Notes: generated by a model not told the origin, from the sequence alone. A DNA stretch of 45,502 nt from Conus ventricosus (GCA_018398815.1 CM031626.1:34108463-34153964); one strand, 5' to 3'; numbered from the stretch's first letter, positions 32,003 through 44,363 are shown. Program-made: numbers and translations.

Positions 32003-33002
32003 NNNNNNNNNNNNNNNNNNNNNNNNNNNNNNNNNNNNNNNNNNNNNNNNNNNNNNNNNNNNNNNNNNNNNNNNNNNNNNNNNNNNNNNNNNNNNNNNNN
32101 NNNNNNNNNNNNNNNNNNNNNNNNNNNNNNNNNNNNNNNNNNNNNNNNNNNNNNNNNNNNNNNNNNNNNNNNNNNNNNNNNNNNNNNNNNNNNNNNNNNN
32201 NNNNNNNNNNNNNNNNNNNNNNNNNNNNNNNNNNNNNNNNNNNNNNNNNNNNNNNNNNNNNNNNNNNNNNNNNNNNNNNNNNNNNNNNNNNNNNNNNNNN
32301 NNNNNNNNNNNNNNNNNNNNNNNNNNNNNNNNNNNNNNNNNNNNNNNNNNNNNNNNNNNNNNNNNNNNNNNNNNNNNNNNNNNNNNNNNNNNNNNNNNNN
32401 NNNNNNNNNNNNNNNNNNNNNNNNNNNNNNNNNNNNNNNNNNNNNNNNNNNNNNNNNNNNNNNNNNNNNNNNNNNNNNNNNNNNNNNNNNNNNNNNNNNN
32501 NNNNNNNNNNNNNNNNNNNNNNNNNNNNNNNNNNNNNNNNNNNNNNNNNNNNNNNNNNNNNNNNNNNNNNNNNNNNNNNNNNNNNNNNNNNNNNNNNNNN
32601 NNNNNNNNNNNNNNNNNNNNNNNNNNNNNNNNNNNNNNNNNNNNNNNNNNNNNNNNNNNNNNNNNNNNNNNNNNNNNNNNNNNNNNNNNNNNNNNNNNNN
32701 NNNNNNNNNNNNNNNNNNNNNNNNNNNNNNNNNNNNNNNNNNNNNNNNNNNNNNNNNNNNNNNNNNNNNNNNNNNNNNNNNNNNNNNNNNNNNNNNNNNN
32801 NNNNNNNNNNNNNNNNNNNNNNNNNNNNNNNNNNNNNNNNNNNNNNNNNNNNNNNNNNNNNNNNNNNNNNNNNNNNNNNNNNNNNNNNNNNNNNNNNNNN
32901 NNNNNNNNNNNNNNNNNNNNNNNNNNNNNNNNNNNNNNNNNNNNNNNNNNNNNNNNNNNNNNNNNNNNNNNNNNNNNNNNNNNNNNNNNNNNNNNNNNNN
33001 NN
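32003..33002. other. Assembly gap, 1000 N
   Basis: Exactly 1000 N. Open frames crossing it are meaningless. Confidence 0.99.
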
Positions 33003-33159
33003 TGTGCCATGAATAATGAAGAAATGAATAAAAAATCCATTGCTCATGTTTGTGAAAGCAGCAGACAGTTGACTTACCCACTTTTCTCTTGTTCACATTT
33101 GTTTTTTATAAGCTGCTTCTAGCTTTCAAATTTGCGTACGATGTCACACTGCCAGAATA

Positions 33160-33800
33160 ATGAGGAATGGTCTCATCTTCAGTTTCGCAAAAACTGCATT
33201 TTTCAACATTGGTAACCCCCATTCTTTTAAGGGATACATTTGTTGCAATGATTCTGTGGATTATCCTTATTTAGAACCATTTAAATTTTGCTTCTTGTAT
33301 TTTATGTGTTCTGTGAAAAACAGTGTTCCAGTTTATCTTTATTGTTATTGTTTATTCCATTTTTACAGCATTTACGTACCCATTCGTCATCAGCTTTTAT
33401 GTTCTCTTTGGCTTTACTGGACTGAAAAATAATGCCATGTGCCTTAATATATTTCTTCACCACATTTACACATCCCGTAAAAGTCAGAAAGTTTGTCTTC
33501 ACATTATATTTTAGTCTGAATTCTTCGAAGGTAAGAAAGGTACCATTTTCACGCAGCAGACGATGTACTCGATACACGCCTCTGTCGATCCAGTGTTTAT
33601 AAGAGATGGCTAGGTTTCCTATCTTAATCTTATCTTTGTAAAACAGGGGTTTCTGCAATAATTTCATCAGCTCTTTCAAAACATATCTTTCGTGAAAAGT
33701 CTTTATACGCTTCAAATGTATGTTTCCAGAAGCGATTTACATTGACAGTCATTAGGAGAGATGCCCCATATATGCCAATGTTATATACGGCAGGGAATAA
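33160..33800 (-). pseudogene. LINE C-terminal fragment (L1/Tx1-like pattern)
   Basis: Minus strand, two frames: VNVNRFWKHTFEAYKDF (about 33750-33700), then KIKIGNLAISYKHWIDRGVY (about 33635-33570), LRENGTFLTFEEFRLKYNVK (to about 33500) and NFLTFTG. The F/W-K..F.S.EEF..KYN-K-NFL line is a hallmark of the region after the RT in L1/Tx1-like elements. The RT itself is not visible; a gap lies 150 bp beyond. Confidence 0.7.
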
Positions 33801-33844
33801 CGCAGATATAATACCTTTCCACTTTTGTGTTTCCATTCAGTAAT

Positions 33845-34205
<361 letters not shown>

Positions 34206-34596
34206 TGTGTGCGTGCGTGGGTGTGTGTAGTGTATCGACCAGACATTAAGTATATAACTTTTTTTTGCTTATTTATTTATTTATTATTATTATCATTATT
34301 ATTATTTTATTTTATTTTATTTTATTTATTTTATTTTTATTTTATTTTTTTATTTTTTTTTTTTTTTGGGGGGGGGGGCAATTTTTACCCATACTCAGTT
34401 TCCGGAACAACAGCAGGTTAAAAAAAAAAGAAAAACTAATTTAGGTGACTTTTGTTTGCGCATACACACAGGTGTTCGTGCAACGTTTCGGGCACACCCG
34501 TTGACCTTCCCACGAACTAATTTCCCTCTGATCCGATCCGATCCGCTCAGCTTCTTCCTTTTCATCTATCTGCTTTCCTTCTCCTTCTTGTCGCAG

Positions 34597-34828
34597 GTAG
34601 ACGTCGGAGGCAGGTGCTACATCTACAACATAAAAGGAAAACTACCACTTCCTTAGAAATCGCCAAGGAGGAGTGCCAGCGAAATGGAGCGTATCTGGCC
34701 AGTTGGGAAACGGCCGAGGAGCTACAGGCCTTCATGGAGGTCAGCCAGTTTTCCATTAAAGGCTTTCGGCTCTGGGTGGGTCTGCAACCGGCTACTTACG
34801 GGAGATCAACATCAGTTTTGAACCACAT
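34597..34828 (+). CDS. C-type lectin domain exon (partial, one frameshift)
   Basis: A 3' splice site (polypyrimidine tract from about 34550, TCGCAG ending 34596) precedes the exon and a donor GTAAGA starts at 34829. The translation opens VDVGGRCYIYNI, which is the first Cys region of a CTLD. After a one-base shift in an A-run near 34640 it continues EIAKEECQRNGAYLASWETA and ends RLWVGLQPATYG, the second Cys and the WVGL core. Both conserved Cys and the WxGL line are present; the Ca/sugar-binding half (EPN/WND) would be on the next exon, which I cannot find before 35060. Probably secreted or membrane-anchored like most CTLDs. The shift may be a sequencing error. Confidence 0.65.
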
Positions 34829-35058
34829 GTAAGATTCTATTCTACTTATATCGGTATCTCTTGCAAGGTTTCTCGGCTAATATTTCATTGCATGGCCTGT
34901 GACAAGCTGAGGACGTCACAGTAGGTACAGCAAAGAAAAAGCGATTGGTTATGGTTTTTTTTTGTTGTTTTTTTTGTTTTTTTTTCTTTAATTAAAAGCA
35001 AACAAACAGACAAATAAACAAGAAAAAAAAACCCTAAGTATACATAAGTCTCCATCAG
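34829..35058. other. Presumed intron DNA, no gene
   Basis: Begins with a donor-like GTAAGA and holds a poly-T/A tract (34950-35035). Ends at a LINE fragment. Confidence 0.4.
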
Positions 35059-35059
35059 A

Positions 35060-35997
35060 GAGATGCTCTTCGCAGACGACGCTGTTCTCACTTCCCACAC
35101 CGATAAGTGCTACAACAGCTCACCACCAGCTTCACTAATACCCGTAGTGAGTTCGGCCTTACTGTTAGCCTGAAGAAAATAAACATTACGGGCCAAGACG
35201 TCAGCAGCATTCCTTGCATCTCCATTGGCGATCACATCCTCGAAAAGGTCGACAACTTCCCTCACCTGGGTTCCACCATCTCCAGCAGCCTCTCTCTGGA
35301 CGCCGAGGTGAACACGCGAATCGGAAAAGGCAGCAAAAGCGATGGCCCGTCTGGAGAAGAGAGTCTGGAAAAACGCCACGCTAACGTCAAACCCAAGATA
35401 GAAGCGTACCAAACTTGCGTACTGAGCGAAGCATGATCCTTGTACTCTCGACAAGAACCTGACTGAATGCCTTCCACCTGCACTACCTCAGAGGACCTCT
35501 GAACATCACTTACAGGACCGCATCACCAACAGGGATGCTCTGCCCCAAGCAGGAATGCCTACCATGTTCGTCATGCTGACACAAAGACGCATGCGCTGGC
35601 TTGGCAACACAGCCGCGTGGATGGCCGTCACATCCCAAAGGACACGCTCTACGGTGAGCTGGCTACAGGCTCCAGACCCACAGGACGGCCCACCCTACGC
35701 TACAAGCATGTATGCAAACGCGACTTGAGGAGAGGCAGCATCGACCCAGCAGACCTGAAGACTACAGCTTCAGACCTGGTCAGCTGGCAGTCTACCAACA
35801 AGGCCGGCATCAAGCAAGCAGAGCAGTGGAGAGAGGCCCAGTTGGAAGAACGGAGGCGCAGTAGACGGCAAAGAATTGCGTCGGGACCAGCACACATTCG
35901 TTACCAAGACTTTGCCTGCAACAACAGCAACAGAGTCTGCCACTTAGGGATCAGGCTCTTCAGCGACAGCAGGCGCTACACCTCCACAGCTGACTGA
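35060..35997 (+). pseudogene. RTE-like LINE RT C-terminal fragment
   Basis: Starts at the catalytic segment MLFADDAVLTSHT (about 35062-35100), then FGLTVSLKK, VDNFPHLGSTISSSLSLDAE and NTRIGKG (to 35330), and after frame changes ATDTKTHALAW-like text (about 35590), GRHIPKDTLYGEL (about 35625), GRPTLRYKHVCKRDL and a Cys/His tail (ACNNSNRVCHLGIRLFS) ending TGA at 35996. These are the RT end and post-RT region of RTE-type LINEs. It is 5'-truncated at the YADD box and abuts the putative lectin intron. Confidence 0.75.
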
Positions 35998-36039
35998 TCC
36001 GTGGCTTAACACCATTGTCTCTCAAGACAGATGGATACC

Positions 36040-36255
36040 ATATATATGTGCATGTATGTGTGTTTATACCTATGTATCTATGTGTGCATATGTATATGAA
36101 TGCATGCATGTACGTATGTCAATTTTTCTGTCTGTTTGTCTGTCTGTCTGTCTGCATGTGTATATGTATGTATGTACGTACGTATGTATGTATGTATGTG
36201 TATCTGCATGTATGTATGCATGTATGCATGCATGTATGTATGCATGTATTATGCA
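36040..36255. repeat. TGTA/TATG microsatellite
   Basis: TGTATG, TCTG and TGCATG units in blocks. Frames such as YVCMYVC are artefacts. It is the likely tail of the LINE ending at 35997. Confidence 0.95.
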
Positions 36256-36279
36256 TGTACGGCTGGATGGATAAGACAC

Positions 36280-38250
36280 AAACATTGAGGACACAATTAA
36301 CACATTCAATGCAGCAGTAGTGGAAACAGCTAATGAGATTTTGGGGAAACATCTTCGCCCCAAAAAGCCATGAGTCACTACGGACATCTTACAGCTATGT
36401 GACAAAAGACGGGAAATGAAGAAAAAGACAAGCGACCGAGAAGGAGATAAACTATACAGAGAAACAAACAACAAAGTCCGAAAACAGATGGAGAAAACAA
36501 AAGAAACTTGGATTGAGACTCAGTTCACTGAAAGTAAAAACAAATCTAAAGAAAAACAACACCAAAAAGGTATACCAAGTGGAAAAATGCCTCACCATTG
36601 AGAAAGAGGGAAGACCTACAAACATCCAGAGCAAGTCAGGGAAATGCCTATCTGAAGACCAGAAAATATTGGAAAGATGGACAGAATACTGTTCCCAGTT
36701 ATATAACTATCCGCTCAACGGAGACCCACTGGTACTGCAATGTCCACAATCACAAGCAAGACCAGAAGACGACTCGCATCACATCCAACGTGAAGAAGTT
36801 GAAGTAGCAGTCAAGTCACCCAAACAAGGAAAGTCAGCAGGAACTGACAGAATACCTGCAGAACTAGTCCAAGCAGGACGAGAGGCCATGATCACTGCTC
36901 TCACTACCATTTGCAAGAAGATCTGGAGCACTGGAATCTGGCCAACTCCCTGGAGATGGTCACTGATCCTTACACCTCCAAAGAATGGTTATTTACAGTT
37001 GTGCCAGAACTATTGCATGATCAGCTTGATCTGTCGCCCAACGTTATGCTAAAAGTTAAACTGAACAGGTTGAAACCTGTAGCAGAGACCATCATTGCTG
37101 AGGAACAAGCAGCTTTCAGTGCTTGTCGAAGTGCAACTGAGCAGATATTCAACTTAAGAATAATCTGCGAAAAATATCTGCAGCACCACCAAGATCTCTA
37201 CCACGTATTTATTGATTTTAAGAAGGCCTTCGGCAGGGTATGGCACGTAGCATTATGGACAACCATGAGGAAATACAACATCAATCCCAACCTTGTTCAC
37301 ATGATTGAAAAGCTGTACAGCTTGCCGTCTTCCTGAATGGCAGCATAGGTTACTGGTTCCCTACCACTGTCGGCTTGCGCCAAGGATGTCTGCCGTCACC
37401 AACCGTCTTGAATGTCTTCTTGGAGAGGATCATTGAGGATGCCTTGGAAAGTCATGAAGGAACAGTTGGCATCGGGGGAGGAACAATCACTAGTTGCCGA
37501 TTTGCAGATGATATTGACGGCGGGCTTGCAGGAAATGAAGATGAGTTGATGAGCTTGGTGGAGCATCTTGACAAAGCAGCTTTCACATACGGCATGGAGA
37601 TCAGCACAGGAAAGACAAAGATCAAGACCAACAGTACCAAAGGCATTCAGGAAGAAATCAAGTGAGCTGAACAACCATGGAGACCGTGAAGGCCTTCAAA
37701 TACCTAGGATCTATCATATCTGATGTAGGCTCAAAGCCTGGAGTCGTGGCAAGGATTGCCCAAACAGCAGCTGCAGTGGCATAGCTAAAAACATATGGAG
37801 GACAAAAACCTCAGTCTTCGCTCCAGTATCTATGTAATGCGCCCCCTTGCCTTCTCAGCCTTTTTTCTGTATGCATGTGAAACACTCACATCAAAGTTAC
37901 AAAAAAGAATTTCGCAACGAAATGAAATCTCAAACTTTGGGGCATCCACTAAAAAAACCACGTACAAAAAGAACCCGAGAAGATCAATAACAATTGACCC
38001 CATAAGGGCCCTACCATAGCCTCAGAACCGAAATAAGTCGAAACGGACAGTCTCCGCAGCGGGGCCTTGCAAGACACCTCGGGAAACCCAAGGAAGCCCA
38101 AAAAGGGGAAAGACAAAAAACGAGGGGAAGACAAAACCGAGAGGGGACTGAATGGCCTTTCAAAATCTCACGAGGGGTGGAAACAGAACAGCTGGAGGGA
38201 TGTGGCCAATCACAGGGTGCCCCAACCAGGGCAGGATTCAAGGATAGTGA
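36280..38250 (+). pseudogene. RTE-like LINE, RT and 3' part, frameshifted
   Basis: The order of recognised segments is: a basic helix (36410-36560), ILERWTEYCSQLYNY (about 36668), EEVEVAVKSPKQGKSAGTDRIP (about 36797-36860), FIDFKKAFGRVWH (about 37205), GLRQGC-type start near 37370, FADDIDG (about 37499-37520), AFKYLGS-like line near 37695, an RMR..ISTFLYACET remnant near 37850 and a KRTVSAA..PKRGKTKN tail to 38250. It runs on into TC/CA repeats. 5' endonuclease is not visible. From about 37900 the homopolymers begin to smear. Confidence 0.75.
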
Positions 38251-38261
38251 AGGGAAGATGA

Positions 38262-38475
38262 TCTCTCTCTCCCTCTCTCCTCCTCCTTCCTCTCTCTCCC
38301 CTCTCTCTCCCTCCCTCTCACACCACAAAAACACACACACACACCAACACACACACACACACACACACAACACCCAACACACACACAACCACACCACCCA
38401 CACACACCCCTCTCTCTCTCTCATTGGGGTGTGTGGTGTTGTTTTGTGTTGTGTGTGTGTGGTTGTTGTGGTGTG
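38262..38475. repeat. (TC)n (CA)n (TG)n microsatellite
   Basis: TC to 38320, CA with CAA/CCA variants to 38408, TC, then TG/TTG to 38475. Follows the LINE end. Confidence 0.95.
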
Positions 38476-39430
38476 TTGGTGTTTTTGGTGGGGGGTGGTG
38501 GTGTTGGGTGTCCAGATAATGGGGGGAAAGTTGCTAAAGGGAACAGAAAACTAAAATTATTTGCACTCAAGTACGGGAAAAAGGGCCTTCATGTAAATTT
38601 ACACCACCAACTTTCTTTTTCCTTTTTCAAGCATCTTGGCCAAACTTTGATTGCTCGGGAGGACACTCAGAACCTGGTTTTTCACTGCCACCTGCTTTGT
38701 CTTAAAAAAAAAAGAAAAAAAAGTATTGTCGTCCCCACTCCCGTAAACAGGGGGGGGCCTCGATACCAATCGCCGGGTAAAAAACGCGCTTTTAAAACGG
38801 GTGCACCCAAATCTGTTTTTGGGTATTTGCTTATTTTTTTTTTTTTTTTGGGGGCATCCTCCTCCCCACTTATTCCTTTTGTGCTTGACTTTTTACAGTA
38901 CCAAAGACCTCCTCGGAGGGTGCAGTGGCCCTTTTCTGCATCGATCTTTTCTCGAACTTTTGTCTTCGGGGACAGCTGTGATACCCCTGTCGCCCAATTT
39001 TTCGGTTTAAGTGGCTTTGTATGTGAACTGCCTTCCTTTTCACATAATGCCAAAACAACACACCACCATGCTTCATTTTCCGACACCACGCCCCTTTATT
39101 GGTATTTCGAAACAGTCCCATGCACCCTCTCACCAAACTACTGGCCTGTATGTAAAAAGTCAGTGGGGGGGCGGGAGAACACAGAGACAGGGTACAGGGC
39201 CTTGCAGTATGTCCCAACCGAACACCCCACTTTTATTTGTACATGCTTGGGATTCGGGGCCTTACAATCTTGTGGTTTTCGACAGGATTGTTTGAAGACC
39301 ACAAACCTTTTGTGGCACCCTCAGAAAGGAAGACATGATAACGGGACGGGGGCGGGCCCATGTTGCAAGTTTCTGAGATCTCTCCCTTACCCTTATATCG
39401 TTCCTGCAAACCCACTTTGACTCGTGACGA
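38476..39430. other. No supported gene; smeared homopolymers
   Basis: A 329-codon open frame on the plus strand (38431-39420) contains no motif I recognise and starts in TG repeats. Opposite-strand frames are equally uninformative. Base runs are over-represented as at 11000-15950, so the frame is weak evidence. Confidence 0.3.
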
Positions 39431-39434
39431 AAAA

Positions 39435-39505
39435 AAAATTCCTCTCTCTCTCTCTCCTCTCTCCCTCTCCTTCCTCTCTCCCTCCTCCTCCTCTCCTCTA
39501 TATTA
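39435..39505. repeat. (TC)n microsatellite
   Basis: TC/TCC repeats in the degraded block, then AT-rich DNA to 39850 with many A/T runs. Confidence 0.9.
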
Positions 39506-39529
39506 ATAAAAAGATCAGTAATTTAAAAT

Positions 39530-40100
39530 GCCTAAAAAAATTTTTTTAATTGCTAAACCCCCTTGGGGCAACATTAGAAAAAAAATTAAAAAGAGGAATC
39601 TTAAAACTACTACAAATTTGTTTCAAGGGGTTTGCGCTTAAAAGGAGAACGCAACATTTGTCCTGAACACGCAACCCCTTTTAAAAAAATTTTGAGAAAT
39701 TTTTAAAATCCTCTTTAACTGTTTTACATCTATCACTACATATAATAATATAAAATATAAAAATAATATATTAAATTAAAATAAAATTATATAATAAAAA
39801 TATATATATAATATATAAAAATTTAAAATTTTAAAACCCTAGAGCAATCTACAAGTGCTCCCCCCCTTTGGGAAAACATAAGTTAAAACAAGGAAAAAGA
39901 GGAATTTTAAAATTATCTACAAATTTTTTCTAGCGCGGGCTATCGTCAGGAGGGATTTGGGGGTTGCCCACCCCGGGTGTATATAAGGTGGTCCGGTCGC
40001 AGTTTTTTTGCTTGGTTGGGCACGTTTTTTGGGGGTTTTCGGGTTGTTGTAGGGTGTGTTCACTAAAACATTTCCATTCTGCCTGCTTATTTACTATTTC
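39530..40100 (-). mobile_element. Two degraded Penelope-like 3' tails
   Basis: 39530-39640 and 39850-40100 both match 6600-6890. Shared lines are GGGCAACATTAG (or its GGAAAACATAAG form), AGAGGAATCTTAAAACT, CTACAAATTTGTTTC and, in the second, ATCGTCAGGAGG and TGCCCACC followed by the GTGTTCACTAA line. Minus orientation follows from the 6600-7034 copy. AT-rich smeared DNA (39720-39840) separates them. Confidence 0.7.
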
Positions 40101-41779
40101 TTTTTTATATTCATCATCACACATCATTCTCTTCCCATGATGGCGAGAGGAGAGAAAGAACACCTCAACCGGGCACCGGCCACCGGCCCTTCCCTGCCTG
40201 TCGCATCAGCGAGGGCCATCCATCCTGGTCCATTCTTTTATTTTTTCCCCCGCATTTTGGCTTGTCGCCCCTTCGTCTGCCGCCCTTTCCCCGTGCCGGT
40301 GACGTTTTGGGGAGGAATTGTGGCGTATGACAGCCCGAACCACGACGCTTCCTCTTCTTGACTTTGCCAAAAGGGGGGGTTTGGGGCCTGCAAAATGATT
40401 TATTGCTCCCACAAGGTCTTTTTTCTTCCGGGCTTGCCAAGAGACCCGAGCAAGCGCCGAACATTTAGTTTTTTAAACGTCTGGATTCTCTTTGGGGCCT
40501 TCGTCATGGGCCCAGCTTTCCAAACCTACAGCGGGGGCAGCACCAGGGGCTTTTCAAACTTCATCTTTGGGAAAGCGATCCCCTCCTTCCAACTTGTTTT
40601 AGCTTTGCCATTGCTGCTGTTGCGAGCTATCTGCTGTTCTGTTGTAGAGCGACCCCTTTGGTGAGAGTGGCGCCAAGGGGATTTTAAAGCCCCACTTTAA
40701 GCGTTTCCGTTCATGAGATTTCACATGGTGTTGGTTGTGCTGTTGACCAGGGCTTTCTTTTTTCTGTGCTCACTTTTTATTCCATAGCCCTGCCCTTCTT
40801 CCAGTCCTTTGTCAGGCTTGTAGTTTTTTCGTTACTGCCCCCACAGGCGAGCATCCGAAACCCCAATATTTAGTTTTTTCCCCGATGGAACAGTGGAGTG
40901 GGAACAGGAGGTTTCACGCATGAACCCCGGAAAGATTGAACAGTAGGAGAAGCAGGCAGCCTTGACCGGCCCCAAGTGGCTTGAAAGAGTCCCTACTGGT
41001 TGTTGAGGGGGACTGCGCTGTGCGGTGTTAACCGCCTGGGGGGGACAGCCCCCCCTCTAAGCCAAACTTTCTGGCACTTGCCACAGACCCGGCCCCCCCT
41101 GTCAAACGCTTCCAAAGCAAAGAAGTTTTGGAACGGCCTCTGAGTTGCAATGTTTCTCCATCATATCCCGGGAGGTAAGATCTTTCTACTGTGCTTCTGC
41201 CGCCCCGAACCAGCTTGTTTTTCCCCGGTTTTCTTCCGCCTCTTCTTCGTCGATTTTAAGATGACTCTAGCATGATTTTACTGGTGGCTAATGAACTATT
41301 TTTCTGTAGTTCGGCATTTGGGGAGATTCCCCTTTTTGGCAGGGGATGATAGAGAGCCATTTTGTGGGGCCCCTGTTTTTGTCTCCCCGACTTTTGACAA
41401 ACGATGTTTCAAGTGACCAATTTTTTTCCCTCCAATTTGGGGCAGCTCTGGGTGGAAATTTTCTGCTCGGGGATTTTTCCCCGCCGGAAGGGTGCCGATG
41501 GGTTTTTCCACTTTTCTCTCACCTGGGATGGAGATTCCCTTTAGGGTTGATCCCCTTAACAGACTGTGTCGCTGTATAGGGGATTGTAAAGTTCTTGGGA
41601 GTACGTGTCCCTCTGTTCAAAACACGGAGCTTCGTCACAGCTCGCCGAGGGATCCTCAACTAGATCTGTTTTTTCGCGTCTTGGGGAGGTTTTATGTGGG
41701 AAGGGATTTTTCTGTTTTCCCCTTTTCCATGCCTTTTCTCGATTTCTCGCACTGATTATTTATCCCTTGTTCTTTGGCT
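40101..41779. other. Degraded DNA, probably LINE interior, not resolved
   Basis: Short frames on both strands carry no motif I can name. The minus frame near 40400-40200 is Arg/Lys/Gly-rich. It may continue the minus-strand LINE at 41780-42930, but I cannot follow it. Confidence 0.3.
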
Positions 41780-42930
41780 TCAAACATTTCCTTCTTTAAA
41801 GGTTGTTTGGTTTTTTGATACTGTCGGGTTGTTCAGGGGGGAATTTTTCGATTTCAGGATCTTCTTTGTCGCAGAGGGCAGGGGTTTGTTTTTAGACCCG
41901 CTTGGGTTCTTCCTCGTCGCCCGTACCCCCCTCGCTGTTTCGCAACTCCCATTGAAGCGTTTGGAGGTCGGTTTATGCATTGTCCGAGGGTTTAGTGCCG
42001 CGAACCCCCCCCCGACTGTGCCTGGGAAAGCCTCTTCTTCCGGGCTTTTAAAACCCCAGGCAAACTTTTTCTGCTGCGAGGTTGGTACTTTTTCCAATTT
42101 TTTCCATGTGAGCACACGAGATCGTGGGGCCGCCATATCACTCCGGGGGGATTCCTCGTCTTTCTTTTTTGATGCTTTATTTGAACGCCCGGAGTAGGAC
42201 AAATCGATCTGGGTTTTGGGGTCTTCCGTTCGGCCTCCAGGTTGTTCTTCTTGACAGTTTTTTGGGGTAAATTTTTGGGAATGGTACTTTGGGGGGCAGG
42301 GAAACCCGAAGGCGAATCCCCTGTCGTTAGTTTTCCCCCGTGCCTTTACCCCCGTTCCACCCGTCCCCTTTTTAGGGACGGGGCCCACTTTTTGGTTGAA
42401 TCCCCTGAACTATGATGATGTTTTTCTTGGGGGGTTTTCGATTTTTCTTCTACTTTTTCGAAATTCTTCCACCGCCGACCGGGGTGGGAGTTAGCAACAC
42501 CTTAATGTTGATGTTCTTTGGGTTTTCGACACACAATGCGAATTTTGCTGTTAAAAAGGTTGCAGCCAAAGCATACATATTTCTTTGGGGGACGATAAAG
42601 CTACGCCTTTTTCATGTGTGACCTTCGCCCGTACCACATCTTGTTCCTCCTCGTGATTTCTTCTCCAAAGCCGTCCATCTTACTTCCACATACCAAAAAT
42701 TCCCATTGAAAATCCCTCGTGCTCCCAGTTCTTTTACTTTTCCGCACCCGATGGAGTGTACGAACATTCCAGTTCCAATGGAATTTTTTCATTGCGCTTT
42801 TATGCTTTGCCCCAGACGACTTTTTTACTTCCACCCTGGTGCTTGTCAGTGGGAAGCGCGGTCGTTGTAACCCGGGCCCCGGCCGATCCGGTATGTTGCT
42901 GGCTATGGTTGTATCTCTCATGACTTTTCT
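41780..42930 (-). pseudogene. RTE-like LINE 5' part (endonuclease), degraded
   Basis: Minus strand: a leader, then KKFHWNWNVRTLHRVRKS (about 42790-42735), where WNVRTL is the first APE-endonuclease motif. WEFLVCGSKMDGFGEEIT (about 42700-42645) is the second, with the catalytic Glu region altered. Further on, TEDPKTQIDLSYSGRSNKAS (about 42215-42155) matches the 'xxQIDYI' line near the end of the domain. The middle is smeared. The orientation is opposite to the RTE-like LINEs at 35060 and 36280. Confidence 0.6.
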
Positions 42931-43014
42931 GTGGGCTTAGGTTAATCCTTGGTGGCGCCAATCCCCTCTCCAAGTCTCCTACTGTGACAGGTAGTACTGG
43001 CTACAGCTTTACCA

Positions 43015-43310
43015 GTAGCAGACCATTTGTCTGACCTGTTTTAGTATTAAGGGTTGCTAAGTGGGGCTTACATAGTATTAGCCATTTTTCAGTTAGGCAT
43101 AGGTTGCATCTTTTTGAAACATTGCTGTATGGTGATGCTCTTTCTATGATTTTCCAGGATATGTTATAGTTTATTTTTGCGTCTTTAAGTTTCCAAATGT
43201 ATTTGCTCAATTCAGTTTGGTTTTTGAATTTTTCTTTGTTGAATGACTGTTTGTGGCTTGCATATCTGTTTTGAAGTGATTTTCAGTGATCCCTATTATG
43301 TTTCTTTCCA
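43015..43310 (-). mobile_element. Penelope-like GIY-YIG endonuclease fragment, minus strand
   Basis: 43310-43210 reads NIIGITENHFKT then, after small frame changes, SHKQSFNKEKF; 43210-43015 reads SKYIWKLKDAKINYNISWKI, RASPYSNVSKRCNLCLTEKW and KPHLATLNTKTG. It is truncated on both sides and is the best-preserved copy of this domain in the window. Confidence 0.8.
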
Positions 43311-43348
43311 TTTTCTGATGTCACGGTAGCCTGGTATACAAAAAGGGT

Positions 43349-43399
43349 ATCTAAGACATAAGAGCAAGCATTGTTTATATATGTATGTATGTATATATG

Positions 43400-43458
<59 letters not shown>

Positions 43459-43491
43459 TATATAAACAAAGCTTGCTCTTATGTCTTAGAT
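43349..43491. repeat. Inverted repeat flanking an (AT)n core
   Basis: Arms 43349-43380 and 43460-43491 match at 31 of 32 positions; the 79 bp between is TGTA/AT repeat. The whole could fold into one stem. It could be a small foldback or MITE-like element; no target duplication is obvious. Confidence 0.9.
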
Positions 43492-43661
43492 TGAAGAAAT
43501 AGGGAGATGAGCATTCATATCTGAAGTGGTAGTTAATTGTGCCTGACTAGCAGCATGTGCTTCTTCTCAAAAATGGCCTTCAGCAAGCTTATAGTCTCCA
43601 AGGGGAGACATTCTCCAATGGGGAGAAAAACTCACTAACAAGTAACATATAACTCACCAGC

Positions 43662-43995
43662 CGCCGTGGCGAAGTGGTTAGCGTCGTGGACTCCCGGCTG
43701 GGAGGTCGTGGGTTCGAATCCCATCAGAGTCATGTGGGTTTTTTCTGCCCCGACCGGCTCCTACCCAGAGTTGAGTTTGCTGCGGACTCAGTTGGGAAGA
43801 CTGGGACCACACAGTCGAGTTTCATCCACTTAATGGATGCGTTTCTGAGAGTGTTGCTCAAATTTCCTGACCAACACTGCAAGTGCCTGTATCTCTCGGG
43901 CCTGGTTGACGCCGGGATATATTATGAAAGGAAGCGTAGAGTACAGCCCTGTCATGTAGTCTCAGGCCGAAATGGAAATCCGTAGCATCATCTTA
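43662..43995 (+). mobile_element. tRNA-derived SINE, second family
   Basis: The head GCCGTGGCGAAGTGGTTAGC (A box) and GGTTCGAATCCCATC (B box, about 43712) spaced as in a Leu/Ser-type tRNA. A body of about 260 bp follows and ends in ATC-rich repeats near 43985-44025. Different from the other two SINE families here. Confidence 0.75.
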
Positions 43996-44039
43996 ATCAT
44001 CCTCATTCTCATCAATCAGCATTAAGAAAAAAAATGTCT

Positions 44040-44354
44040 CAAATTCTGTGGCCCTTCATGCCCTACTCTCATGGTGACCTCAATTTTGATGTCCTCTCCG
44101 CGTCTGTGGCCTTGGTTTGGTTTCGTCGGGTCACCGGTATCGGCGAGTCCATGGGGCAGACCTGACTACTGCTACGATTCAGCCGTAGCAACTACGTATT
44201 TGAGGGTCTGCTACGGAGCTACGACGAGCGATAATTTGCTACGGTTTTTTCAAAGTTGAAGTCGATCATGGCGTTTAGTAGATTTTGCGCTTAGTGAGTA
44301 GAGCAGTTCCGTTAGACGCGAGTGTTGAGCGGACTCGGTTTTCCTGTTCCTATC
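44040..44354. other. Probable promoter-proximal DNA of the zinc-finger gene
   Basis: Imperfect GCTACGG/GTAGC repeats (GTCTGCTACGGAGCTACGAC near 44202). CpG-rich without a TATA box. Confidence 0.3.
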
Positions 44355-44363
44355 GCGCATGCG
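44355..44363. promoter_or_regulatory. NRF1-like site
   Basis: GCGCATGCG within TCGCGCATGCGTGC, 31 bp before the ATG at 44394. The ATG itself lies in ATAATGGCGGC, close to a YY1 site. Both are typical of TATA-less animal promoters. Confidence 0.4.

Noticed and set aside
31819..33096. Several frames of more than 340 codons
   Set aside because: Almost entirely N gap; they are artefacts.
38431..39420. 329-codon open frame on the plus strand
   Set aside because: It starts within TG repeats, has no recognisable motif, and lies in DNA with smeared homopolymers.
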